Of a stretch of DNA of 64,000 nt, positions 8,409-16,357 are shown one piece after another. The notes under the pieces were generated by a model. The model did not search any database. It saw only the letters and a program-made list of their open reading frames with translations, and was not told the origin of the DNA. The position numbers and the translations under genes are program-made. Every line of letters starts with the position of its first letter. Position 1 is the first letter of the stretch. Location: positions 124,001-188,000 of the forward strand of contig NZ_KQ949084.1 of NCBI RefSeq assembly GCF_001514305.1, in the 5' to 3' direction. This DNA comes from Streptomyces dysideae. Its GTDB lineage: Bacteria; Actinomycetota; Actinomycetes; Streptomycetales; Streptomycetaceae.

Positions 8409-8557
8409 CTGAGCTTGGCAAGCTTGGGTGCTTCAGAGGCAAGATGCCTGATGGCCTGCGGTGGAACGATGTCGGCGCCTGACGTCTGCAGCCTGCGTTC
8501 CCTGGCATTCCCCGTGGCTTCCCGCACGACCTGGCACGGTTCTGGCACGTCTGCCGG
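8409..8557. repeat. dispersed repeat II, copy 1
   Basis: About 150 bp resembling 24335-24481. It has a left part CTGAGCTTGG-AAGCT-GGG, a middle CTGCG-TGG block and a right part with TTCCCGC and repeated CTGGCACGG. The left block could form an anticodon-arm-like hairpin. A more distant match to the right block is at 26011-26053. It may be a degenerate attachment region of a second type of integrative element. Confidence 0.4.
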
Positions 8558-8599
8558 GGGTGCCGACCACAGGAACAAGGGCGTTGTCAGTGGGGGTTG

Positions 8600-10506
8600 T
8601 TAGCTTCCGTGGCAGAGATGAGCCGGTTCGATGTTCTCGCCGAAGATCACGGCGGCCAAGGGGGGTGGCCGGATAGGGGTCCCCGGACCACTGGGTCCCG
8701 GGACGCCGAATGGCTCCGCACCCACCCCCCTCACAACCTTCTGAAGACAACAGCTTCTGAGGCGGTTGCGCCAGGTTCTGAGGTGTGTGGGGGAGTCGGT
8801 CATCTCGGCGAGGGCCGCGTCCAGGGCGGTGCGGGTGGCCTTCATCACCGTCGGGTCGGGGGCGTAGGGCTGTTCGGCGGCGGTGATGCCCGTGGCGCCA
8901 GGCGCCGGTGAGACATGCGAAGGCAGTGAATGTGGCGTTGGTGTTCTGGATCAGGTGGTGGAACCACTCGGCTCCGGGGTTGCTTGCGGCGACGCGGACG
9001 GCGTCCTGGTGCTGGGTCAGGTGCAGGTCGGCGGTGTCGCCCGCGAGGAGCCGGGCGGCGCCCGCGGTGGCGTCGGCCATGAGGCGTTCCAGGTCCGCGG
9101 CGGCCAGGCCGGTGCCGGGTGGCGGGGCGACGGGCAGTGCTGTGGTGTGGGCGGCGGGTTCCGGGAGTTCGGGCAGTTCGGGGGGCTCTTCGGCCCAGTG
9201 GGCGTACGCGGCGGCGGCCAGGATGCCGACCCGGTGCCGGTGGGGCGGCGGTCTCCTGTGCTGCCGTACGGAGCGCGCGCAGCTGGGCGAAGACCTCCTC
9301 GCGACCGCGGCCGCGCAGCGCGAAGAGCACGAATGGGTCGGTGCCGATGGTGGCGGCGATGGCGTAGCAGAGCGCGGCGGCGTGCTTGCAGGGGTATCCC
9401 CAGTCGGGGCAGGAGCACTCCGGATCGAGCTCGGTGGGCAGTGGGAGCAGTGGGACGCCTGCGTGCCGGGCGTCGTCTACGAGTTCGGCGGGCATCTCGT
9501 CGTCGAGAAGTGCAGCGAGATGTCCGGCGCGGGCCGCGATCGTGTCGAGCAAGGTGTCCCACTGAGGGTCGGTGAGGACGGGCAGGTGGACTGAGGAGCG
9601 GTACGGGCGCGGGCGGCTGCCCTGGACAGCGGCATTGACCTTGCCCGGAGCGACGGTGACCGGACCGACCATGGCACCGTGCAGGAAGAGAGTGGGGACG
9701 CCGCGCTCGGCGAGATGGTTCTCCAGCAGAGACGCCATCTGTTTGTACTGCGTGAAGACCAGCACGGATTCGCCTTCGGCGGTGATGGTGTCGAGCGGTT
9801 CGTCGAGCAGGTCGAGCTTGCCGGAGCGGCCCCGCAGGGGAGTGGACTGGCGCAGGCCGTGCTCTCTCAAATACTGGGCGGGGTGGTTGCAGATCTGCTT
9901 CAGCGCGGTGAGCAGCTTGAGTACCAGACCGCGTCGGGCGATGCCCTCCGACTCCGCGAACTTCGCCATGGTCTCGCGGACCTGTGCCTCGTACAGGCCG
10001 GTCTGCTCGGCCGTCAGCGGGACGACGTGGTCGGTCTCGGTCTTGGGCGGCAGTTCGGGCGCGATGCCGGGGTCGGACTTCTTGCGGCGCAAGAAGAAGG
10101 GACGTACGAGACGGGACAGGCGCTCGGCTGCCTCGGGATCCTCGCCCGCCTCGATGGCGCGGGCATGCCGGTCACGGAAGGCGGTGAGTGAGCCGAGGAG
10201 CCCGGGGATGGTCCAGTCGAGCAGTGCCCACAACTCGGAGAGGTTGTTCTCCACGGGGGTGCCGGTGAGAGCGACGCGGGCGCGGGCGGGCAGGGCACGC
10301 AGTTCGCGGGCGGTGACGGCGTAGGGGTTCTTGACGTGCTGGGCCTCGTCGGCGGCCACCAGCGACCAGGCTGTCTCGGCAAGCACTTCACGGTCGCGGC
10401 GCAGCACCCCGTAGGTGACCAGGACGATCTCGTCGCCGGCCAGGTCCTTGAGGTGGCGGTCGCCGCCGTGGTAGCGGCGCACGGGGGTGAGCGGTGCGAA
10501 TCTGGC
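8600..10506 (-). pseudogene. SNF2 helicase / SWIM zinc-finger fusion remnant
   Basis: Reading the minus strand from 10506, the frame enters in the middle of a SNF2 helicase (ITYGVL-like LVTYGVLRRD, DEAQHVKNP, LTGTPVENNLSELW, FFLRRKKSD, QICNHP) and reaches the start of the helicase C domain (VLVFTQYKQM). It then jumps near 9680 into a SWIM zinc-finger protein (CSCPDWGYPCKHAAAL). SNF2 and SWIM proteins are normally separate neighbouring genes in Streptomyces, so a deletion has joined them. Further frameshifts near 9240-9300 and 8900 break the SWIM C-terminus; the following frames still read as protein (AAAAYAHWAEEPPELPEL, and later MTDSPTHLRTWRNRL). The N-terminus is lost at an att-arm junction. 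Confidence 0.8.
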
Positions 10507-10621
10507 GGCCTTCGTCCGGCTGTCCACGGAGGGCCGGGAGCGTTCTGACCTGTGCTGGAACAGTCGGTGCAGGGGCCCCGGATGCCGCTGGACGGAGGCG
10601 AATGAGACCAGAGCTGAGACC
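10507..10621. repeat. left arm of element 2, tRNA core lost
   Basis: This matches the right flank of att core C (TTCGTCCGG, then GTTCTGACCTG, then a GCTGGACGG block) and ends in two TGAGACC repeats with a 12-bp period (10603-10609, 10615-10621). The 54-bp core that should precede it is missing. Instead the broken SNF2 gene abuts, so a deletion has removed the left att core. Confidence 0.75.
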
Positions 10622-10751
10622 ACCGGCGGTTGGTTCCACCGGCATCGCGAAACCGCCCTGGCCGTGCCGGGAGCGCGGCTGCGGGCGCTCCGTGCGGGAC
10701 ATCCGGCCGGTATAGAGTGCCGGGGCTCCACCCACGCGAAGGGCCATTGCC

Positions 10752-12125
10752 TTGACGACGATCCAGCAGAGTCGGGCAGGAAGACGGCAAGCCATGCGCC
10801 GGATCCGCCCCCGGCGCTCCCCGGCGGTACCCCTCTTGGCGTTGGGCTGGGCCGGTGCGGGAGCCGTGCTGTGGCTGTGGTGGCGGAACACCCCGGCGGT
10901 CCCCCTGACGGCCGGCGAGTGGCTGGTGGACGCGGGCCGGATGACCGGGCTGCTGGCTGGCTACGCGATCGCCCTGACGATCCTGCAGATGGCACGTGTG
11001 CCGACGCTGGAGCGCCGGGTGGGCTCCGACCGGGTGGCGCGCTGGCACGCGATGACCGGCCGGTACGCGCTGTGCCTGACCGTCGCCCATGTCGTGCTGA
11101 TCCTGTACGGGTACGCGGCACAGGCGGGCCTGGGCGTCGTGGCGCAGACCGTCTCGGTGGTGACCGACTACCCGTGGATGATCGAGGCGACGGTCGGCAC
11201 GCTGCTGCTGCTCTTCGTCGGCTTCGTCTCCGCCGGCGCCGTGCGGCGCCGCATGCGCTACGAGACCTGGTATCACCTGCACCTGCTGACCTACGCCGCG
11301 GTCTACCTCGCTTTCTGGCACCAGTTGGCGACGGGCAGCGAGTTCGCCGACGACGCGGCGGCCCGTACGGCCTGGTACGCCCTCTACGCCACGGTCGGCG
11401 CCCTGCTGCTGTGGTTCCGGGTGCTCACCCCCGTCCGGCTCAACATCCGGCACCGTATGCGGGTCGAGTCGGTCGTACGGGAGGCGCCGGGCGTGGTGTC
11501 CGTGCTGATCCGAGGCCGGCGGCTGCACCGGCTGGGTGCCGAGCCGGGTCAGTTCTTTCGCTGGCGGTTCCTGACGAAGGGCCTGCGGTGGACCGCGAAC
11601 CCCTACTCCCTCTCGGCACCACCCCGCCCCGACCTGCTGCGCATCACCGTCAAGGCGGTCGGTGGGCACAGCGCGGCGCTGGTCGGACTGCGCCCGGACA
11701 CGCGGGTGTGGGCGGAGGGCCCGTACGGCGCCCTGACGGCCGCGCGCCGCAGCCGCGGCAAGGTACTGCTGCTCGCGGGCGGCGCGGGCATCACCCCACT
11801 TCGCGCCCTGTTCGAGACGCTGCCCGCGGCACCCGGCGACCTGACCCTCCTCTACCGGGCCCGTACGCCCGAGGAACTGGCGCTGCGGGGCGAGCTGGAG
11901 GCGATCGCGGACGCGCGCGGGGCGCAACTGCTGTACGTCGTGAACAAACCCGACGGCCGCCGGACCGAGATCACCGCGAAGACGCTGCGCGGGCTCCTGC
12001 CGGACATCGCCCGGCACGACGTGTACCTGTGCGGCCCGCCGGGCCTGGCCGAGGAGTGGTATGTGGTGCTCCGCAAGGCGGGTGTGCCCGACCAGCTCAT
12101 CCACTACGAGTCCTTCGAGCTCTGA
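10752..12125 (+). CDS. ferric-reductase-like transmembrane flavocytochrome
   Basis: A 457-aa membrane oxidoreductase. The N-terminal half has about six hydrophobic segments, with paired His typical of the ferric reductase heme-binding domain (RWHAMTGRYALCLTVAH and WYHLHLLTYAAVYLAFWHQ). The C-terminal half has an FAD site (NPYSLSAPP) and an NAD(P) site (LLLAGGAGITPLRAL, then VYLCGPPG). It should pass electrons from cytosolic NAD(P)H through flavin and heme across the membrane. TTG 10752 is the longest start; ATG 10794 is an alternative. The next gene encodes an FMN-binding extracytoplasmic protein, the likely electron acceptor. Confidence 0.85.
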   Translation: MTTIQQSRAGRRQAMRRIRPRRSPAVPLLALGWAGAGAVLWLWWRNTPAVPLTAGEWLVDAGRMTGLLAGYAIALTILQMARVPTLERRVGSDRVARWHAMTGRYALCLTVAHVVLILYGYAAQAGLGVVAQTVSVVTDYPWMIEATVGTLLLLFVGFVSAGAVRRRMRYETWYHLHLLTYAAVYLAFWHQLATGSEFADDAAARTAWYALYATVGALLLWFRVLTPVRLNIRHRMRVESVVREAPGVVSVLIRGRRLHRLGAEPGQFFRWRFLTKGLRWTANPYSLSAPPRPDLLRITVKAVGGHSAALVGLRPDTRVWAEGPYGALTAARRSRGKVLLLAGGAGITPLRALFETLPAAPGDLTLLYRARTPEELALRGELEAIADARGAQLLYVVNKPDGRRTEITAKTLRGLLPDIARHDVYLCGPPGLAEEWYVVLRKAGVPDQLIHYESFEL

Positions 12126-12203
12126 GCCGGTGTGTCCGCGAGGCCGGTACACAGGTGACACGAGCCCCGCTGCGCGGGTGACACTCGTGGTGCCGCATGC
12201 GCT

Positions 12204-12827
12204 GTGAGCTTCGTGAGGAAGACGCATCCGCTCCGCCGCATGGTGCTGGCCGGCGCCGCCACCGCCGCCACGATCGTGCTGCTGCTCGCGCTCAAGCCGA
12301 ACACGGACCCGGCGCTCGCCCAGGCCGACGCCGCTCCCAGCACCGGCCTCACCGCTGATGCCTCTTTGTCGGCCTCCCCTACGGCGTCCCCGTCCGCGTC
12401 GGCGACGCCGGCACGGACAGTCGGCAAAGAGCGCGCCTCGTCCTCCCCGAGCCCCAGCCGGTCGGCGTCACGCTCCGCGTCCCGGGCCCCGGCCCCCACG
12501 AGGACCAGCGGCGCCCCCTCTGCCCCGAAGACCACGTCGGCCGCACCCACGACCCGAACCGTCACCGGTGCCACGGCCCAGACCAAGTACGGTCCCGTCC
12601 AGGTACGGATCACACTTACCGACGGCAGAATCACGGGGGCGACGGCCGTCCAGTCCCCGTCCTCCTCGCCGAGGAGCAGGGAGATCTCCTCCACCGCCGT
12701 TCCGAAACTCAACCAGGAGACGCTGGCGGCCCAGAGCGCGGACATCGACACGGTGTCCGGCGCCACCTACACCAGCGCCGGCTACAAGCAGTCCCTGCAA
12801 AGCGCCTTGGACCAGGCCGGCATCTGA
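12204..12827 (+). CDS. secreted FMN-binding (flavinylated) domain protein
   Basis: A 207-aa protein with an N-terminal signal or anchor (MVLAGAATAATIVLLLAL), a long Ser/Ala/Pro/Thr-rich linker and a C-terminal FMN-binding domain. Its SGATYTSAGYKQSL carries the Ser/Gly-Ala-Thr-x-Thr motif in which the Thr is covalently flavinylated by ApbE. It probably receives electrons from the upstream flavocytochrome outside the membrane. GTG 12204 is taken; GTG 12213 (VRKTHPLRR) is equally possible. The usual third gene, apbE, survives only as a stub, so flavinylation would need an ApbE encoded elsewhere. Confidence 0.8.
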   Translation: MSFVRKTHPLRRMVLAGAATAATIVLLLALKPNTDPALAQADAAPSTGLTADASLSASPTASPSASATPARTVGKERASSSPSPSRSASRSASRAPAPTRTSGAPSAPKTTSAAPTTRTVTGATAQTKYGPVQVRITLTDGRITGATAVQSPSSSPRSREISSTAVPKLNQETLAAQSADIDTVSGATYTSAGYKQSLQSALDQAGI

Positions 12828-12838
12828 GGACACGGCGG

Positions 12839-12890
12839 ATGCGTCACGTCGAGCACGCCGAGGGGGCTGTCTCCTCCTGCCGCACACGCG
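12839..12890 (+). pseudogene. apbE (FAD:protein FMN transferase) 5' stub
   Basis: Twelve bases after the FMN-binding gene, an ATG opens MRHVEHAEGAVSS, resembling the usual N-terminus of Streptomyces ApbE proteins. ApbE is the enzyme expected third in this operon. Similarity stops after about 15 codons, where an IS-derived sequence on the other strand begins. Identity rests on a short match plus context. Confidence 0.45.
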
Positions 12891-12904
12891 CTTCGCCGAC
12901 TTCT

Positions 12905-13125
12905 CCGGGAGATCTCGACGCGGCCCACCGTGGTCGCCAGCAGCCGCACATGCCCGCGTTCGGCACGCGTGCGCGCCACACCGTCCGCGCCGGTCACCTC
13001 CCGACGGCGCTCCTCCGCCGCGGTGCGGGCATCCAGCTGATCCTGCATCATCTGCCGCATCAACTCCCGCCCCGCGATCAACCCGGCCAACAAGGAGAAG
13101 ACCTTCCTCTTGCCCCACCCTCATC
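12905..13125 (-). mobile_element. ISKra4-like transposase N-terminal remnant
   Basis: Minus-strand reading gives KVFSLLAGLIAGRELM, a helical AAEERRREVTGADG segment, then RGHVRLLATTVGRVEISR. This matches the N-terminal pattern I associate with ISKra4-family transposases. It ends abruptly against the apbE stub. No catalytic part, terminal repeat or target duplication is visible, so this is a fragment. Confidence 0.5.
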
Positions 13126-13249
13126 AGAGGGCGGCCCTGAACGTGATGAATTCGCTTCTCGGGCGAACCCCAGGAGGCGATCGGAAGTCAGGGTAGGCAA
13201 TTGATGGGTGTTGCGGCTCCAGGCGACTGCGGATGGATGATGGTATGCA

Positions 13250-14722
13250 TCAGACCTGGCCGTAGAGGGTTGGCAGGTCGATCAGCTGGACGCCGGGGTC
13301 GGCCTCGGCAATGGCGCGTGCTTTGTCGTTGAAGCCTGCTCCGCTGAAGCAGATGAGCCGGGTGCGGCTCGTGTCGTAGCGTCCGGCCTGGGCGATGAGG
13401 TCGCGGATGTGCCGGAGGCGGTCTATGTGGGCCATGCCCATGGCGTCGTTCCATTTGGCCTCCCCGATGGTGAGGAGCGGCGGTTTGGCGCCGTCGGCGA
13501 TGCCTATGACCGCCACGTCAATTTCATGGCCGATGCGGGCCTTGGGGTCGTGGACCACGCCGTGCCCGACGCGGGCGGGCAGACCGCCCAGGAGTTCGGG
13601 GTCGGCGTGGTGGAGGGCCCAGTCGCGACAGACCTGTTCGAAATGAGGTCCGAGGACGTTGCTGACGAAGCGTCGGCGGCTGGCCTGCCAGACCCGTGGC
13701 GCACTGCCGGGGCGTTCGAGCTGGTCCCAGACCGGGCGCATGATCGCGTGGTAGAAGCCGATCAGTGGCTCGGCGATTCGGTACGTGGGCCGGTTGTCGC
13801 GGAACGCGTCGGCGTCACGGTGCAGTAGTCCCGCATCTTCGAGGACGTTGATGGGGTGCGCGATATCGGTGGCCTTGCGTTCCAGATAGCCGGCCATGCC
13901 GCCGCGGGTGGCGTTGCCGTCGGCGACGGCGGCCAAGACGGACAGGTACAGGGCGGTGTCGCGGAGATCGGGTTCTTCGGCGAGCAGGTAGCGGGCCTCG
14001 CGGAAGAGGGGGGTCTCGGGGTTGAGGACGGTGCGGACGACCCAGTCGTCGAAGTCGTCCGGTCCCTCGGGGGTGTCGCCGCGGGCGAACTCGCGCCGGT
14101 AGGCGGGGGTGCCGCCGACGATCGCGTTGACCTTCATGGCCAGGTGGGGGTCGGTGATGTCCCAGAAGTCGGCGGCGAGGCGGTGGTCGAGGGGACGGAC
14201 GACCAGTTCCAGCCCGGCCCGTCCACGCAGCGGGGCGTTGCCTGACAGCAGCCGGCCCATGAAGGAGAGCGCAGAGCCGCACAGCAGCAGCCGGGTGCGG
14301 GAGCCGGTGCGCTGGTCACGCAGGGGCCGCAGTGCCTCTTGGATGATCGAGGGCAGCTCCGGGTTGGCCTTGACGAGGTACGGGAACTCGTCGATCACGA
14401 CGGGGACGGGCTGCTCGGAGCCGAGGGCGAGCAGCGCGTCGACGGCCTCAGACCAGTTGGCGAAGTGGAACGGGCTGGCGGGGCGGACGTGGGCGGTCAG
14501 TGCGGCGCTGATCCGTCGCAGCGACTCGGCGTCGGCGGCTTCGGTCGCGCCGAAGTAGAACCCTCCGGTGGCACGGCAGGCGGCGTCCAGCAGGAACGTC
14601 TTGCCCTGGCGGCGCCGCCCGGAGACCACGCCGAGGGTCGCGCCGGGCTGGTCATCGGTGATGAACCGGCTCAGCGCCGACCACTCGTAATCCCGGTCGA
14701 ACATCTCGGCAGGCTTGTCCAC
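13250..14722 (-). CDS. AAA ATPase with DUF234-type nuclease-like C-terminus
   Basis: A 490-aa protein. The N-terminus has a P-loop (SGRRRQGKTFLLDA, about residues 35-48), a Walker B (VVIDEFPYL) and a sensor-like RTRLLLCGSALSFM, as in the archaeal-type AAA family. A winged-helix middle follows. The C-terminal part resembles DUF234 with PD-(D/E)xK-like residues (GHEIDVAVIG, then LTIGEAKW). Such proteins are common in genomic islands and are suspected, not proven, nucleases or defence factors. GTG 14722 follows GGGGGGAGACAAGGC; ATG 14704 is possible. A promoter-like AT-rich stretch lies at about 14750-14775. It is the last gene of element 2. Confidence 0.8.
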   Translation of the reverse strand: MDKPAEMFDRDYEWSALSRFITDDQPGATLGVVSGRRRQGKTFLLDAACRATGGFYFGATEAADAESLRRISAALTAHVRPASPFHFANWSEAVDALLALGSEQPVPVVIDEFPYLVKANPELPSIIQEALRPLRDQRTGSRTRLLLCGSALSFMGRLLSGNAPLRGRAGLELVVRPLDHRLAADFWDITDPHLAMKVNAIVGGTPAYRREFARGDTPEGPDDFDDWVVRTVLNPETPLFREARYLLAEEPDLRDTALYLSVLAAVADGNATRGGMAGYLERKATDIAHPINVLEDAGLLHRDADAFRDNRPTYRIAEPLIGFYHAIMRPVWDQLERPGSAPRVWQASRRRFVSNVLGPHFEQVCRDWALHHADPELLGGLPARVGHGVVHDPKARIGHEIDVAVIGIADGAKPPLLTIGEAKWNDAMGMAHIDRLRHIRDLIAQAGRYDTSRTRLICFSGAGFNDKARAIAEADPGVQLIDLPTLYGQV

Positions 14723-14920
14723 GCCTTGTCTCCCCCCATAGATAGAAGTACGGTTCCATAAAACATACTCCTATATCTGACCCAGTGTGCATGGTGGACC
14801 GCGCATGCGTAAGTCGACGCTCGAGATCGCTGCACGTACCCCTCGAGCGGAGCCGTGCCCGAGGTTCGCCGGGCGGCGGCTGCTCCGTGCGAGAAGAATG
14901 CCTTGAATGCCGGAAATAAA

Positions 14921-14980
14921 TGAGACCAAGACTGAGACCAGGGCAAGCCGAAGACCCCGGCCGCTGAGCAGTCCGGGGTC
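14921..14980. repeat. right arm of element 2 with hairpin
   Basis: Two TGAGACC repeats (14921-14927, 14933-14939) on a 12-bp period match those at the other end of element 2. A GC hairpin (GACCCCGG, loop, CCGGGGTC; 14953-14980) followed by a T-rich run lies between arms and core, as at every other att site here. Confidence 0.75.
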
Positions 14981-15004
14981 CTCGTTTCGCCTGTTCAGGC
15001 GGCT

Positions 15005-15058
15005 GCGGAAGATACGAGATTCGAACTCGTGAGGGGTTGCCCCCAACACGCTTTCCAA
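15005..15058. repeat. att core copy B (tRNA-Ser 3' end)
   Basis: A 54-bp copy of the tRNA-Ser(GGA) 3' part with one change (GGAAG for GGAGG). It is the junction between element 2 (left) and element 3 (right). The tRNA body upstream of the anticodon loop is absent, so this is not a tRNA gene. Confidence 0.92.
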
Positions 15059-15154
15059 ATGTTCGTCTGGGGGTTCGGGGATGCTCGGGGACATCCTGAC
15101 CTGCGGCGATGCGTGGGGCCGGTTGGTGCGCGGACGGCCCTGGACGGAGGTGAA

Positions 15155-15197
15155 TGCAACCAGAACTGCAACCAGAACTGCAACCAGAACTGCAACC
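15155..15197. repeat. left arm of element 3: four TGCAACC repeats
   Basis: TGCAACC occurs four times at exactly 12-bp spacing (15155, 15167, 15179, 15191). The same heptamer pair lies at the right end of element 3 (21923-21941). These are probably arm-type integrase or excisionase binding sites, with one more unit pair than the other ends have. Confidence 0.75.
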
Positions 15198-15229
15198 AGC
15201 GGCCAGCAGGTTCCTGCTGGCCAGAGGGC

Positions 15230-15510
15230 TGTGGCGTCCTCAACACGATCGCGGGCCGGGAGCCACGCGACCTGCTGGGCGCCGAGGTGTTCTTCGGAGC
15301 CGACCTGGCCGTGTTCGTCACGACCACGCGCTTCAGCGGCCACTCCGAGAGGATGCGCTGCAGAACGGAATCCTCGCCGGGCACCGGGATCACCTCGGAC
15401 TGTGGAACACCGGGGCCGCCCTGCCGTCCCTGAGTGAGGTGAACGGCCGTGGACAGGGCGAATTCCGTCACCGAGCACGCTGGAAGCGGGCAGAGGGAAG
15501 ACCGGTGGCT
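15230..15510 (+). pseudogene. Mrr-like restriction endonuclease C-terminal remnant
   Basis: Two frames read as consecutive protein: REPRDLLGAEVFFGADLAVF and VTTTRFSGHSE, then after a frameshift near 15350 LQNGILAGHRDHLGLWNTG and ALPSLSEVNGRGQGEFRHRA. The pattern (fold strand, T-x-RFS, IVAIHRD-like, LGLWN, RHRARW ending) fits the end of Streptomyces restriction endonuclease-like (Mrr_cat) proteins. The N-terminal part is missing directly after the arm repeats. Confidence 0.5.
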
Positions 15511-15564
15511 CGCTGCGTCCGGCCCGTACGATGGCGGTACCTCGTGATGGGGCGTGGAGGCGCG

Positions 15565-16110
15565 ATGAGCACGATGTATCCGGAGTACGCGCAGTGGTTG
15601 AGCCAGGTGCGGCGTTCGATGAAGTTGCCCAAGGCGGTCAAGCTGCTGTTCGACCAGGGGCGCCTGTACATGTCACCGGTGACGGAGGCGCACAGTGAGG
15701 CGCACGATTCGATCCGCTCCCAGCTGACGGAGCAGCTGGGCGGGGAGTCCGGTCTGCACGTCACGCGTGACAAGGGAGTACTGCCAGAGCTGGACGGGTA
15801 CACGCCCGAGCCCGATGTGCTGGTGGTGGACGCGGGCGCGCTCGGCCCGGCAGATGCGTTCGTCGATCAGAAGCATGTGCATTTCGTCGCGGAGAGCGTG
15901 TCCCGTTCGACGGTCGGGCAGGACTACGGGCGCAAGCTCAACCAGTACGCGGCGCGCGGGATTTCGACGTATCTGATCGTGGACGTGCTGACTGGGGAGT
16001 GCGTGCTCTACCAAGTGCCGAAGGGTGACGAATACACCTCGGCCGTGCCTTACCGCTTCGGTGAGGAGATCGGGTTCAGCCTGGCCGGGGTCGGTCACGG
16101 TGCGCACTGA
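15565..16110 (+). CDS. Uma2 family putative endonuclease
   Basis: A 181-aa protein of the Uma2 (DUF820) family, which has a PD-(D/E)xK nuclease fold. Visible motifs: SPVTEAHSEAHDSI, TPEPDVLVVD (the metal-binding Asp), FVAESVSRSTVGQDYGRKL (family E-x-V-S) and ARGISTYLIVD. Biological roles are mostly unknown; Uma2 genes are abundant in Streptomyces and cyanobacteria. ATG 15565 follows GTGGAGG; the ATG two codons on is less well spaced. It is the first intact gene in element 3. Confidence 0.85.
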   Translation: MSTMYPEYAQWLSQVRRSMKLPKAVKLLFDQGRLYMSPVTEAHSEAHDSIRSQLTEQLGGESGLHVTRDKGVLPELDGYTPEPDVLVVDAGALGPADAFVDQKHVHFVAESVSRSTVGQDYGRKLNQYAARGISTYLIVDVLTGECVLYQVPKGDEYTSAVPYRFGEEIGFSLAGVGHGAH

Positions 16111-16183
16111 CTTCAAGAAGATCCGCTGAGGCTGTTCCCCCGGCTTTGGCGGCACGGCTCCGTGGCCCTGCCCGTGGTTTCGT

Positions 16184-16321
16184 ATGCTCACCGGAACTGG
16201 CTACATCGCGGCGCACACCCATGAGTACGGCACGGGCAGGCACCCGATCGAGCCGATCGACGGGCGCACCTTCACCCCTGACCTGGATGAGTTTCCTCGG
16301 CCTGAAGCCGGGGACCACTGA
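16184..16321 (+). CDS. short ORF or gene remnant, 45 aa
   Basis: An ATG-initiated frame reading MLTGTGYIAAHTHEYG, then HPIEPIDGRTFTPDLDEFP and a short tail. The composition looks protein-like, but there is no convincing ribosome-binding site and no family was recognised. It could be the end of a lost gene. It is the only coding-like sequence between the Uma2 gene and the convergent operon ending at 16358. Confidence 0.25.
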   Translation: MLTGTGYIAAHTHEYGTGRHPIEPIDGRTFTPDLDEFPRPEAGDH

Positions 16322-16357
16322 CTGTGCTGGTCCGTGTCCGGCCCACGAGGGCGTGTG

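Noticed and set aside
15155..15197. CRISPR-like regular repeats
   Set aside because: The unit is 7 bp on a 12-bp period with nearly constant spacers and only four copies, next to an att core; this fits integrase arm sites, not a CRISPR array.
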